Positions 1 to 13,000 of a stretch of DNA of 64,000 nucleotides are shown here, piece by piece. The translations under genes and the position numbers were made by a program. How positions within the stretch are numbered: position 1 is the first letter of the stretch; every line of letters begins with the position of its first letter. The DNA lies in contig JBAMDO010000022.1 in the NCBI GenBank assembly GCA_037074765.1, positions 62,001-126,000 on the forward strand, in the 5' to 3' direction. Under the pieces are notes generated by a model. The model worked only from the letters and a program-made list of their open reading frames with translations. It did not search any database and was not told the DNA's origin. The DNA comes from Mansonella perstans. Its lineage: Eukaryota; Nematoda; Chromadorea; Rhabditida; Onchocercidae.

Positions 1-2199
1 AAATTGTAATAGATATTATTTACGTCACATATGATATATTTCGTGTTCCGTGCAAATCATATCAAAAAAATGCCAAATATTGCATTAAATTATAATAGAT
101 ATTATTTATGTCGTATTAAATCATACCTGAGCATTTGAAAGTGAAATTTAAAAATTGAATTTTCTATTTTGAAATGCGAATTGATTTTGATATAGCTGCA
201 GATTTCTTCCGCTTTCTCAATGTGCTATTAGTCATTCAATCCAACACTCATCACATTACATTCAATAATAATAGTGCAATTAAATTTTCACATTTAAAAA
301 AAGAAAAGTGGACAGAGGCAAGAATCAGAGGAAGCATGCCAAAAAGATAGACGTGGACTAACAAGAATAAATAATCAATTTGCTTTACTTTTAAGTATTG
401 CTATCTTTCATTTCCTTTTTTCCTTAAGTTTTTCTTTCACACAAAAAACATAGTTCCTTCTGCAAAGTTTCGCTATCTAACATTTCAGAATAATTTGCTT
501 TTAGTTGGAGTTATATGATAATAATTAGAAAGCTAAAAACCACGAAGCTCAAAAATCTATTAATTGATCCCAATTCAAGAATGCATTGATAAAAATGAAA
601 AGCAAAACTGTACCTGAAAGAAGTATTCAAAATTGGCAACTTAACTAATTAATTGAAAATATTCTTAAATCAAATATGATTAACTTAAAATAAATAGCGC
701 TTTTTTACATCATCTTCAATGTCACAATTAATTTATTTCTGACTACTAGCTTATTTTCATTTTCTTTTTTTCTTTAATTTTCTTTTTTTATTTAATTTCT
801 TTCCTTTCAAAAAAAGAATATACTTTTTTTTTCAAAGTCTTGTTATTTAACATTTCAAAGTAATTACTTTTAGCTAGTTACTGATCAGTGCTAAAAGTCA
901 ATTTAAAAACATAGAAATCACTGCTCTTTAAACTTTCTTATTTTTACTTTTTTCCCTCTTACTTTTACTTCATTTTAACGTTTGCGTAATTACTTTAAAA
1001 TGAAATCTAACTTTGCTAGATGTTGTTTTTTAATTTTTTTTAGTGAAATTTTTGCTGAAAACACGCAAATTTTTTATTTGATTTTTTTTACTGAAAATCA
1101 ATAAATTATTTTTTCTTCGCTTTTTTTCCAAGCACAAAATTACTCGTGGAATTTTATTTGAATGGCATTTAAATTGCTTAGATGACGAATTTTTAACTTT
1201 TCGTTTAGCTACACGATAATGGTCAATGTGCTGCTAAAAGGCTTTTAAAATGTAGAAATTAACTGTTCCACTTTGTTCTTATTTCAATTCTTTTTTTAAA
1301 ATTTTCCATAGTCTGTTACTAATCAATTACTAAATCCAAAGCATGAAATTCTCAAATTGCTTTTTGATTTCCCGGTAAATGAACAAGTTAATAGTTTTAT
1401 ATTATTATTTCTGCTTTTTTTTCTTATTTGAATGCTTTGTGGTAAAATTTTATCTTTTTTAATAATTAAAATGACTTTTAAGCAATTCGCTCACTTTTCA
1501 TCTGCTCAAGAAAATTAAATGTTACGAATTGTTAATACAGATGGCACGAATGATATTTAATTTTCTTCAATCTCCTATATGTCTTCTTGCATATATAATT
1601 AATTTATTGCTTGTTATTTTTGAAATATTTTTCTTATTATATTCTCATGCATGTGTTTTTTACAAGTACCGTATTCCTGCAATATCGGAAATAGGTAAAC
1701 TGTCATTTAATTAAACAAGATTCTTGCATATCTAACTGACAACAAATCAATAATCCGGTCCATAAGAGAGATAGAAACACAGCACTGAAGAGTGATTAAT
1801 GATTAGTCGGGAGAAATTTATCGGGAAAATTAGACGGACATACTGTTAGATATCAATATTGATTAATTTCGCCGTTTTTATTGAAAAGTTTACTAAAAGC
1901 TTATTTGAAAATAAAAGTGCAAAGTGAGGATTGCGAGTAGCAAAAAACGGATCAAATTATACTGAAAAAAATGGCTTATTAAGGCATCAAAAACCAGAAC
2001 AACTCATAGAACTAATTGTCCGCAACTCATAGCTGAGAACTATAGTTTTGAAAGTTTTATAAAAATAGGTATGGGATGCTTTAATTAGGAGATATTGTGT
2101 GAAGAAGCATTAAGCTAAGTAGTTTCAGTAGTTGAAATTTTCTTTTGCTATTAATGATACTTTAATTAAAAATTGAAATCAATAACAAATGTCGTAATT

Positions 2200-2341
2200 C
2201 AATCTTTATTCATAGTTCACTTCCCGTAGCAGTTAAGCAGTAAATTAGCGAAACGAATTTAATTATATTTTCATACGAAATCAATCTTTATGCATAGTTC
2301 ACTTTTCCGTAAAAATTAAGCAGTAAATGCGAAACGAATCC
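2200..2341. repeat. Degenerate direct repeat, two copies, 82-bp period
   Basis: The segment beginning CAATCTTTATTCATAGTTCA at 2200 recurs from 2282 with a few substitutions and small indels. Both copies continue through a GTAAGCAGTAAA-like stretch to GCGAAACGAAT. It looks like a local tandem duplication. Confidence 0.75.
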
Positions 2342-2805
2342 AATTCAATATTCCAATATTTTCGGTCATTAGACAATAAGTTAGCATAAATTGACAATTT
2401 GACAAAGATCTTATTAATCTAAATGGAAAAAAGGATAACAAATAAAAAATGTTGCTTACGCAAATAATCGGTTATGAATAACTGCAAGAATTTGAGTATT
2501 GTCTAACATTAAATTAATCATTATCGCTTTTTTGCTCTTGGGTAGCTTTCCATTATAGTAATTAACAACTACGATTATAATTATCACAATGATAATTACA
2601 ATGAAAAGTCTGATATTGCTGTTAATGTTAATATATTTGTATTAATCATGCAAAAAAAAAAAAAAAATGAAATCAATGAATGCCATAATATGACGTCAAT
2701 TCGTTCAAGAAAAACGATTCTTCCACTTTGCTAGAATTACATCATTTATGATTTTATTTATGAAAAGCACATCATTTATGATATCATTCATGACTAAAAT
2801 TACGC

Positions 2806-2985
2806 AATTTATAATTTGCATAATAATAAGTTGCCCGACAAATTATAAAGCGATAAATTACGGATAAATGATGAAACGGACACGGATTGCTGGAACGATA
2901 AATTGCTGGACAAACAATTAAATGGACACAAGTTGCCGAACATGATAAATTGCCGGATAAATGATGAAACGATCTTTCGTTTAAC
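2806..2985. repeat. Degenerate tandem repeat, about 46-bp unit
   Basis: A CGATAAATT(A/G)C(T/C)GGA core recurs near 2851, 2898 and 2943. The longer string CGGATAAATGATGAAACG occurs at 2861 and again at 2954. This gives about three units of roughly 46 bp, paired into 92-bp doublets. Minus-strand ORFs across this block are repeat translations. Confidence 0.7.
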
Positions 2986-3059
2986 TTCTTCACTACAGGT
3001 GTCACACATAACCCTTTACGTCTAATTCAGGTGAGTACATTAATGTACAACTGAGTGTG

Positions 3060-3500
3060 GAAATTATATGCGTCAAAGCATTGATATATTTATGTTTAAC
3101 AATTCTCATTTTAATTCAATACGTCAAATACGTGTTTAATATTTACGTGTATTATTCATGTTAAACAATCATGTCAAATTCGTCAAATACACTATCATTT
3201 TAATTCACTTTCTCAAATAAGCGTGAATTTTCACGTGTAATGTTCACTTCAAATATTTATTCGATATTCAATGTGTAAATTAGTCAAAATTTTTCTGCAC
3301 ATTTACACCTCAATTCTTATTTTAATTCAATTATATGCATCAAAATTTTTCGACATTTACGTTTCAACACCCACTTTAATTTCACTTGTGTACATGAAAA
3401 CTTTTCTATGCTAATTAAATTATATGCGTCAAAATCTTTAGACATTTACGTTTCAAATCTCAACTCTCACTTTAATTCATTATACATGTCAAAACTTTTG
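3060..3500. repeat. Degenerate tandem array, about 89-bp unit
   Basis: A unit containing TATATGCGTCAAA, then an ATTTACGTTTCAA-like segment, then CACTTTAATTCA recurs. The clearest copies start near 3333 and 3422 (89 bp apart). A related copy begins near 3066, three unit lengths upstream, with degraded matter between. The unit boundaries are approximate. Confidence 0.6.
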
Positions 3501-5032
3501 CATGCAAAATTAGCATTCTCTTAGCTTCGTGATATAATGAACGAATGAATTATTTGAAGTGGGAGAGAAAACAGCGACAAAAAACCGAATAGAAATGTAA
3601 ATAATTAATTCAAATGTGAGAAATTTTCCCATCCAGCGAAATGAAATCTCTTTTCAATTTTCAGCACATTGCCCTCACTTGTGCCTTTTCTTGTTGTTTA
3701 ATTTAAAGTTTTTTCTTCGTAAAAGCGTTTTTGGCATAAATTTTTTTTTTCCACTGAATATTTTATGATTTTTAAAGCTTCTTCATAGCTCAGTTGAACA
3801 AAATTTTCTGATTTATTTCTGGACAAATTATTTATGGATGCTTTGTTCAGGATGAAAATAATTGAAAAGTAAAACTGATGGCGCTTATTGAGAGAGAGAG
3901 AGACGAACAATTTTTTTTTTTAAAACTTCACATTAATTTCATTTGATATTATTTATACGATAGAAATAGGCATAGATTAAGATAATATTGAAATTTGATC
4001 CAAGTTTGAACTTTTATTGATTATTTTATGCTGATACTACTGTTATTGTTATAATTTAAGTCGTTACAGTTTATATAACTATAACAAAGTAAAAAGTCGC
4101 TACTTTCATTCTACACGATCATAAGGATACGATACAAGAAGTGTATTAGAACGGAAATATGAACAATTTTAATTTGTTAGAAAAATAAATTTTTTTTCAT
4201 TTCATTTAATTTACGCTGGAATTAATTCCCTTTCAGATTAACTTTTCAATTTCTTTTTTTTGACTTCCTAAGAAATTAAAATTTGTGCAAATCAAAAAAC
4301 TACATTGCTACGAGGTTCAAATTTATTTCGATAATGAATAATTTTTCAAAATGAAAAATTTTCTTACGGAAAAAGTTTTTCTTGTGGAATTCAGTTTTCT
4401 TTTTTTCTAACTGAATTCGGTTCCTAGAAATATTATTGTTGATCAAAGACCGGAAAATTTTTTCTGTCAAATGGAATGTCATTTCAGAAATCAATATAGA
4501 ACCGGTTGATGGTAGTTCTACAAGTAATGGTCACTACAGCAATTTTGCTTTTTGTATTGAGCAGGAACGGGAATAACTATTTCAATATTTCATTAGCATC
4601 TTTACTTTCAATAAATTTTTTAAGCCTTATTTGACACATCAGTCATGATAATTACATTAGGTGTTAATATTGAGTGCTGTTTACAAATTATTTGATAAGG
4701 AAAACTTCTGTTAAAGTGTCCTATAGCGTCATTTTTGATTTCATCAATTTAAAAACTGAAAATGTTGCTAACAAATATTATCATTTGAAATTTAATGAAA
4801 TCGAAATAGAATGCTGGAACTATTACCTAGTTTCCTAGTAAGATTTTACATATGATGATGATTTAACTCCGATCATATTTGATTCATTCCAGATATCTCG
4901 TGTGCACTTACGCGTTTGTTCTTATTATTGGATTCTTTAAAAAAAGTTTCAATTTAATTTTAGTATTGGAAAAGGATAATTAAGTATTTTCAAATAAGAC
5001 TAGATTCTAATAGTAACAAAGAAAGATCGCAT

Positions 5033-6032
5033 ATGTCTACCGCTTCATCACAAAGCAATGGTGACAACTGGTACGTTTGTTATCACTAAACAATTTGCAA
5101 CCTGAATTTCACAAACTTGATTCTGAACTTCAATCACAAATTTGTAAGGCAAAAATTTTAAAAATACTCAAAAATCTAGAAAAAATAAATACTTGCTCTT
5201 TTGTTCACTTATTTGTCTATCTTTCTATTCTGTGTATCAGCAAGAAATCACTTTTTGAAATTTTTTTAATTGCTTTAAAATCAAAAATTTTGAGCTGTCG
5301 CTATTTGCTAATCAATTTAAATTAATGAAGTATAAATTTGGATTTTTAAAAATTTTAATTTGAAAGAAAAATTTTTTTTGTTAAAATTTCAGTCACAGAC
5401 ATTCATTAACGGTTGAACCAATGCATCCGATGCATTTAATTGCTTCCGGAAAAATACATCGTCAATTTAGCACCCAAGCAGAGGCTGAATCTCAGGAGAG
5501 ATTAATAAAGAAGTTTTCTGTCACATCGGTACGTTGAATTAATTTTTGCAATGAAACGAATTTATTCACTGAGAGATTTAAATAAGCTATGAAAAAGGAT
5601 GTAAGTATATCGTAAACAGATTTTCCTTAATGCATGATGTGAAAATTGATCTTATAAATAAATGATAAACCTTTTTGGTAAAGACTGTTCGGTTCCCGGT
5701 TTCCAGTTTCTAAAATGTGTAAGATATGCTACAGGAGCGGGAGGATTATGCTTTATAGTATTTATGAAGATTCTCAGACGGATTCAGAAACACTATTTAT
5801 TGTCGATTTTAAAAAATGTTATCGTTGCTTAAATTATCGAAAGATAATTTATGTACTTTTAAATTTTATAATTTGCAGAACAAATTTTTGTTCATTTCTT
5901 TTTGCTACTTTTCAGGAGGGGCAAAAAGATGTGTACAGCGCAGCTGTTGCTGATAAGTTGGAAGATCAGGAAGTGAATAATTTACGAAAGAAGCAATGTC
6001 AACAGAGTAGAGATGAAGATGACAAAGAATGA
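5033..6032 (+). CDS. Small hypothetical protein, three exons
   Basis: Exons 5033-5070, 5393-5528 and 5916-6032 splice in phase through GT-AG introns to give 96 residues ending in TGA. The N-terminus reads MSTASSQSNGDN. The middle has a His/Met-rich stretch (VEPMHPMHLIASGKIHRQF), and the C-terminal 40 residues are charged and probably helical, ending in RDEDDKE. I see no signal peptide, membrane segment or known domain, and I do not recognise the family. An AATAAA at 6317-6322 is a suitable poly(A) signal. TCTAATAG just upstream of the ATG could be a spliced-leader acceptor. Exon 2 ends in phase 0, so exons 1-2 could instead be the 5' end of the large gene that follows (exon from 7049, also phase 0). 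The separate gene is the simpler reading because of the stop and the poly(A) signal. Confidence 0.5.
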
Positions 6033-6316
6033 TTTGAACATTATTGAATTTTTTTTTGGAAAACTATTTAATTTGGACAAAATCAGCAATGGTCAGTGAT
6101 ACTGATGAAAGAATCGAGATGCTAATATGCTGTCAACTTCGTTTAAATTAATGTCCATCTTTATCCTCATGATTTTTTTTTCACCTCCTCCAAATTTTCT
6201 TCAAATATTCACAATTTTTTTATTTATTTAACTTTTTTTTTTAATATTATCACACTTTCAAGTGTCAAATCAATTATGCATTATTAAGATGTATGTGTGA
6301 AAATTTAAAATGCTTT

Positions 6317-6322
6317 AATAAA
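6317..6322 (+). terminator. AATAAA polyadenylation signal
   Basis: This is a canonical AATAAA 285 bp after the TGA of the small three-exon gene, in an AT-rich 3' flank. It is the main support for that transcript ending before the large gene downstream. Confidence 0.5.
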
Positions 6323-7048
6323 GTTTAAAAATAAAACATGGTACATGATTATAGTTTGAAAAGAAAAAACATGCTTTAGCTTTTTTGCGAGTGAATTTGG
6401 AATTTCAAAAATTTTAAAAATTACAACTGTAGAAATTTCCGAAAGACAATTCAGAAATTTGAAAAATTTTACAAATTTAGAAAAGCTAAAAATGCTTTTT
6501 TCAAAAATTAAGATTAAAAAAATTAAAGGTTTTTCAAACAGAGAATATTTGAAATTTTAGAAGAATTGAAAAAAACGAAGAGATCTAATTTCCAACTTTA
6601 CAAAGAGTAATCAAAGACAACAAAATTTCTAATTGCCTTTTGAGATTTTTCATGAAATCCAATAATTAGATGGTACATTGAATGAATGTTAAACGAGTGC
6701 TGACTTGTACGATATTGATTAGAAAGTTTCCTATTTTAACTTGAGGTATTTGAATCACTCCAGCTCTTATTTGACTTTTTGCAGTTTCATGTATTTTAAA
6801 ATCTTGAATAATCAGCAGATACTGCATCTTTTTGCGACAGAACGATATCGGTGTCGGGTCGAACCAGTATTGAGTCGAACACCGATGTCGAACAAGAACG
6901 TTATATTATGACCACTAGCTTGAGCTTGAATATGAAAGTGTCCATAACATTTCGTAAATTCGATACTTCTACTATTTTGGATTCTTCCCTTCTGTGGTAA
7001 AAAAGTGCTAAGGAATTCTACTGCTTAGGATCTATTGCTTTATTTCAG
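6323..7048. other. Intergenic region or first intron
   Basis: The sequence is AT-rich with no supported exon. Around 6845-6890 there is an imperfect inverted repeat built from ATCGGTGT and ACACCGAT with GTCGAAC flanks. An ATG-initiated ORF at about 6933 ends in a phase that does not fit the exon starting at 7049, so it was not used as the first exon. Confidence 0.4.
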
Positions 7049-10000
7049 AAATCTATTGCTCCTTGTGAATCGATAAACGTTGCAGTGATAGCTATTATCA
7101 GTAGCCAAATAACTAGGTTATTTTTAGTAATTACTACCGCAACAAGTGTTTTCTTAATACTGCCCTAAAAATTAATTAATTAATCTCCGGAAATACGTGT
7201 AACAGATCAAAAATGACTCATTTATTCCTGAAAAAATTATTAGAACTAAAAATAAAACTTTCACAAGTTCTGATAAAAAGAAATTTACATTGTATCATCG
7301 AAATTTCAACTATTGAACTTTTCATGCAACAATTTACAAATGCATTTGAGTGCAAAGCTTGACTAATAACAAATCAAAACTAAAAAAGCAAACTATATTT
7401 AAATTTAAAAATTTGTTTGTTTTCAATTATGCAAAAGAAAGAAGAAAAAAATAAAACAAGTTGAATAAGTTTGAACAAAAGAAGTTTTGTAAATAAGAAT
7501 GCATTGCGCGGTTGTTCGTTCCACTGCTCTATTGATTTTTTGTCAAATCAATTGGTAATATTTCATGAAATTCAAAATTGATTTTTCTAATTGTTAACTT
7601 TTTTTTCAATTTAATGCAATTTTGAAAAAAATTTAATTCGGTTTAAAATTCCCTAGCTTATTCATAAAAAGAATTTATGGAGTAAGAAAAGTAATAAGAA
7701 ATGGATAAAAACAAAACAAATGATTTTTAAGTTGTCAAAATTTGACCTGAAATCAATTATAAAAGCTTGCGCCAAGGCTAAAGTTTCATCTGATATTTTA
7801 ACTGATGCGCTTAAAACTTTTAACTAAAGAGAAAATATTAAAGAAAGAATTTAAAAAAAAGAAAAATTATAGTTTTTTAAAATTAGGATAATTTAATTGT
7901 ATCACTTCATGCCAATAACTGTAATTGGGCTTTTTTTTGATGTATGAAATTTTTTTTGAATTTTGATTGATTTTTTCATTTTAGCGTGCTGTCAATTTTT
8001 GGGATCAAAGCAACGGGAGATTATATGCAAAAATGTAGTTTCGAAGAACAATTACCGCAACAGAAAAAAAATTATCGCGAATATAAAGGTTTTTAGTTTT
8101 TACTATGAATTTAAAATTGAATATCTTACATTGCGCATTAACTTAAAAACTCATATGTAATTCTAGATCGAAGAACTTGAAGTTGAATATCTGTGTAGAA
8201 TTTTAATCAAAGTTGAATATTTTTATCGATGTATATTTTTAGATTGGGATAGTTATATCGAACATCAATTCTACAGTTCATTGCTATATTAAAAAACTTT
8301 AGCTTAAATTGAAGATATTTATGATTTAATGCTAAGTTGAAATTGAAATTTTGTTTGAAGCGTTAACTTTTGAAATTGAATCTTTTTAGATTAAGCGATA
8401 ATTTAAAATTAATCACTTCATTTTAAGCAATAACATAAAACCGAATATCAGGTATCAAATAATCGCATATTATCAGCTATTCAGTTTTAGATTAACACCA
8501 ATTATATTAATTATTCATTTCGTATATCGATGTTGTCTGTTAATTATTATCGATCGTTATTAATTGATTGAAGATTTGTTACCTTGGTTCAAATTGAATA
8601 TGTTAATGACGACAATGATTCGCCAATATTTGAGTGATTCGTTTCCAGCTGATGAAAAAGCCAGTGATCCTACAACAACAGCTGACTTATCTGAACTGTA
8701 TGCGAATAATGCTTTTATAGAAAGCTTAACCGATTAGATCAAGATTAGATCAATTACTGATCATATCATTGCTGATCATACACATTATTTTAATTTAGTG
8801 CTCATCATTTTATGTAATGAACTGGTCTAGCTTGATTACCGACATATTGATTTGATTGTGTTTATTACTAGATCGATGTGATTTGAAATATTCTGATAGT
8901 TTATATGCTAATCTCAAATTATTATAACCATGCAATGATTCCGAAGCTAGTTTGTTTTGAAATATAATAATGGATGCTGTGCTGGTTACTAGATCAGCTG
9001 ATTTGAAAATATATCGACAGAGCTTATTGTTTTATGTTAATTTTCTGCTAAGCAAACAACGATTGTCAATTTTTTACTTATTATCAAAAAATTACAGTAG
9101 TTTCCGAGATTATCATGAAACATCAGTGCCATTGGGATTTTTTCGAATTAATCAAGCAATTCAGAATTTCTCTATTCCAATAAAAGACAAGATTGTCAAA
9201 GTACCAGATTACATCAATGTTCGTAATTTTTCAAAAACATGAAACTTTTTGCTTTTCTTTGAAAAAATGATTAAAAAATGTTTATATCTGTTAAATGTGC
9301 TTTACGATGTAAAACGTTTAAACTTAACGTGGCAATGATCGCTTGATGATTGCATACAAAAATGTAAATAATAACAAATCATTTTTAGTTAGAAGTAATT
9401 AGATTAATTAAAAATATGTTCAAAGAAAAAAAATTGAAAACCAAGTTTCGAAATAAGTTCAAAATTTTAGATATACAAAGAAATGTTAGCAGATGAGCAA
9501 CAACGTGCCGGATATACCATTCATAAGCGATTGTATTTCAAGAATCTTGTCTACCTGGGTGAAGAAGAGTAAGTTTTAATAATTGTCATCAAATGGTTGC
9601 ATTTGCACATGCGTGCAATTTTTCCCTGTATAAATGTTGAAATTTCGAAAATTAATTTTCGAAAATTTTAATTCAGCTCCATTTCAAAATAAAGTTCAAA
9701 TAAGCCATCTTTCTTCTTTTTCTTTGTGGATAGCGATAAGGCATGCTGAATTTAAATTTAATTAGAGTTTAGTATGATCAAACAATTAATTTCATTTAAT
9801 TAATACGAATGGTTTTGCATGACCATATTTAAATACAAATTTTCGTCATACTGTAATTAAAATGCACTTAAGAATTAATGTGACAAGAAAATTGTCATAA
9901 ACTAATTGAAATTTGATTAACTTTAGTTCATGCTCAACAAATTTCCTTGCAAATGTGATATATAACTGAATTAGAAACAGTAGAAGGCAAATATGTAATT

Positions 10001-13000
10001 TACATTTTTTTGTAGTGTAAATTTTTTTTTGTTGACCTGAAAAGCGCTAATTAATCAATTGATTGTTTGAAAACAAGTTTCAAATTTAATTGTTTGTTTC
10101 AAGATGTGAAAAAGAAAAGGCACCGTTTATATTTGGCAATACGCGGATCGTTTCATTAATGCATGAAAGAAATATGCCTTTTGAAGTTGAATTTTCCAAT
10201 TTCATTCTGCTGTAAAATCTTTTCCACAGAATAACAATAAGAGAATAATAATTACCGCTAAGTTAATAATTATCATAGGGGAATAATAACCTTTAAGTTA
10301 GGAGAATGCTAATCAGAATGCTAATCACCGTAGGAGAATGCTAATCACCGTTAAATTTCCAAAACTAAATTCACGCAAGCATTTCTTGTCATCAAGGAAA
10401 TATCAGAAGGAGGGAAGCAGGTTTACAGAGCATAGGCCAAATGTCATCATATAGCTATCTAATTTCAAATTTCTAAATTTGTTTATTGAAGTTTGTAAAG
10501 TAATCCTGATAACAAGCAATTTGTTTATTTGTTAACTTTTTTCTTTGTCAATGCTCAATGCTTAATTCAAAATTTGTGTGCCTTTCAAACGTCAAATTTC
10601 CATTTCCAAAATTCATTAACGAAAAGTGAAAGTTTTGAGATTTGGGAAGATAAAAATTTAAAAATTTGAAATTTGATTGAAAAGTATGTTTTATTTGCAG
10701 ATACCATGTTATACATGCAAGAAGAGATTTACATCTGCTAATGTTGTCAATACATTTTATATGCTTCCACGAAGGTTTTAACTTTTGGCATCACTGAAAT
10801 TTAATTGAATTTTTTTGGAAATTTTCATTTTGAAAAATTTTCACGTAAATTTCAAAAATCTATTTTAACTTTGCTTTTGCTGTCAACTAAAATTGAATAA
10901 AGAATATCATCTAAATAAATAGTTTGTATTCGAGAAAATGTGATGGGAGGTTTTTAACACGTGGAGTTTCAAAGTGATTAATTTAAAATTCATAAATTAA
11001 TGAGAGATATCAGTTCAGTAACATTTAAAATGCCGAAATTTTGCTGCTAAAAATTAGATCACCAATATTTAAGAATTTTTTATTTGCGTTAATTAGGCTT
11101 AATAAATATGCTGCAGAGATGTTTTTGCGCCAGTTCCGTTTCCGAAACGTGTGGAAGGTTTTACTGCATATGAATTTGACATACAAAAAGAGGACGAAAT
11201 TAAAGAAGAAGATAATCAGCATTTGAAAACTACAACAATACAGTCTTCGACAACAATGACAACAACATCAGCATTATTTGAAAATGAAACAACGACATCG
11301 AAGACACCGAGGACATCGAGGACATCGAGGACATCGAGGACATCGAAGACAACTAAAGCAATGCAGAAGGAAAAAATTTTGACAGGAAAACGCAAATACC
11401 ATCAAATTCCATTTGCTGCTTTTTTATATAATTTTGCTACTAAAAGTTAATTTTATTAAGATTTATTTCATTTATCGTTTTTTTATAACTTTTCTGACTT
11501 AAATGCAATCATTTAAACGTTATTCTCACGATTATTTGGTTGTTTCCCGAAAAAATTATATGTGATTTAGTTGGATTTGTTATTAATTGAGAAATCGGAC
11601 TACAAATTTGATTATAAAAATTGCTACTTTTCATTTAACATTTATCAGCTTGTAGAATTTACGGATCCGAATAATGAAGATAAACGGACAGCATCACGTG
11701 GTCCATTTCTTGCTGACCGTTGGTGGGATCGAATGGTTGTTAGTGGGTAAGCTGAGGAGAACAATGTTATTAAATATAAACATTGATATATGAAAACGAA
11801 ATGCAATAAGAAATCTATCATATAATTTAATTTTTAATATAAATCATTTAAATTAACAAGCTAAAAATGAATATGGTTAAGTCAATTTGATTTTAAAGGA
11901 ATGACTTAGAAGTAGCAGTGCCAATCCCGGATGGTCGTTTGCGAATTAATCCAGATCCAGGACGACTTCGGCAATACTATCCACATTTTAATAGTATGAC
12001 TATTGTTTGTGCACAGGTACCAATTTTCTTTATTTTCAATTAGTGAATGAGTGTAATTTGATGAAATTATGGTATTTCTCATTTGAAATCACCTTTAAAA
12101 TTTTTTAAGATTGCTAAAATCATCAAGATAATTAGGTTAAATATCAAGATGATTACGATAGACAATAAGATGATTACGGTAGAAAAATTTTGCTTTTATT
12201 TCATTGCAAAAATTTTTCTTGTTGTTTAGCAGATAGATGGCACATTACTTGAGACGAATGTGGTAGTAAATGTTGATACACTTGTGGAAGATCCGATTGA
12301 TGAACAACCGGAATGCTTATTTAACATAAACTTTTCGGAAAAAGATAAACAGAAGTGTACAACGAAATATCATTCATTTCAAGAGGTTTCTATGCGATTT
12401 TTCAAATTGTTAAAAAAATTAAAAAATCAAATTTGTTTTTTAATTTAAAAGAGAAAAAGAAGTTTGACAATTTCAGAAAAATTAAGTAATTCATTAATTA
12501 TCCTTTTTCAATTTCATAGTCATTCCGCATTCTATGATATTAGCACAACAATTAATTCATTAATTTGCTTCTTCAATTTCACATTCATTTTGCATTATAT
12601 TGTATTAGCACAAACAAATTAATCCATTAATTCTGCCAATCTTGCTTGCTAAATCAATGGCTATTTAATTCTCATCAATTATCTCAACTAAATAAGATGA
12701 TTTTGGGTTGAAAATAAAAATGTAATTTGCAAAAAATTTGTTAGCGTCGTCAAGATGATTACGGTAAATTGGATTATCGTTATCGCCTTCGTGATTACCA
12801 ACCGATACCGAAGGATTTTCGCCCAATTCTAAAAGCAGAATATAACTTAAAGATTGATATTGGTTTTGAGCAGTGGTCATGTTGTACGGCATGTTGTTGC
12901 ACCACGAAAGTTTGTCGCCGAGAATTTGCTCTCGATAGAGATGAATGGTATTTTGCAAACACTAAATTGCTTGTAACCTTGCCATCTTTCCTTCATCTTT

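Larger units (their letters stand above)
1..5032. other. Gene-free AT-rich region with tandem repeats
   Basis: No convincing splice-flanked coding sequence was found on either strand. The stretch is very AT-rich, with many homopolymer T and A runs. It contains three degenerate tandem repeat blocks, listed separately (2200-2341, 2806-2985 and about 3060-3500). The short ORFs on the minus strand at 2784-3009 are translations of repeat units and are not called as genes. Confidence 0.6.

Noticed and set aside
2784..3009. Minus-strand ORFs of 66-73 codons
   Set aside because: They are translations of the 46-bp tandem repeat (repeated HHLSGNL / SSFIRQF words), with no start context or partner exons.
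6845..6890. Inverted repeat ATCGGTGT / ACACCGAT
   Set aside because: The arms are imperfect beyond 8 bp and there is no T run or neighbouring gene end to suggest a regulatory hairpin.
8574..8634. Cadherin-like string YVNDDNDSPIF in one reading frame
   Set aside because: It resembles the cadherin D-x-ND-x-P-x-F linker, but the frame is open for only about 19 codons between TGA codons and no other cadherin repeat occurs nearby. The overlapping frame (LNMLMTTMIRQYLSDSF) joins the flanking exons in phase.
10701..10774. Possible extra exon between 9568 and 11117
   Set aside because: It has TTGCAG and GT ends and is open, but including it forces a non-consensus acceptor for the next exon. Joining 9568 directly to 11117 uses a canonical CTGCAG in the right phase.
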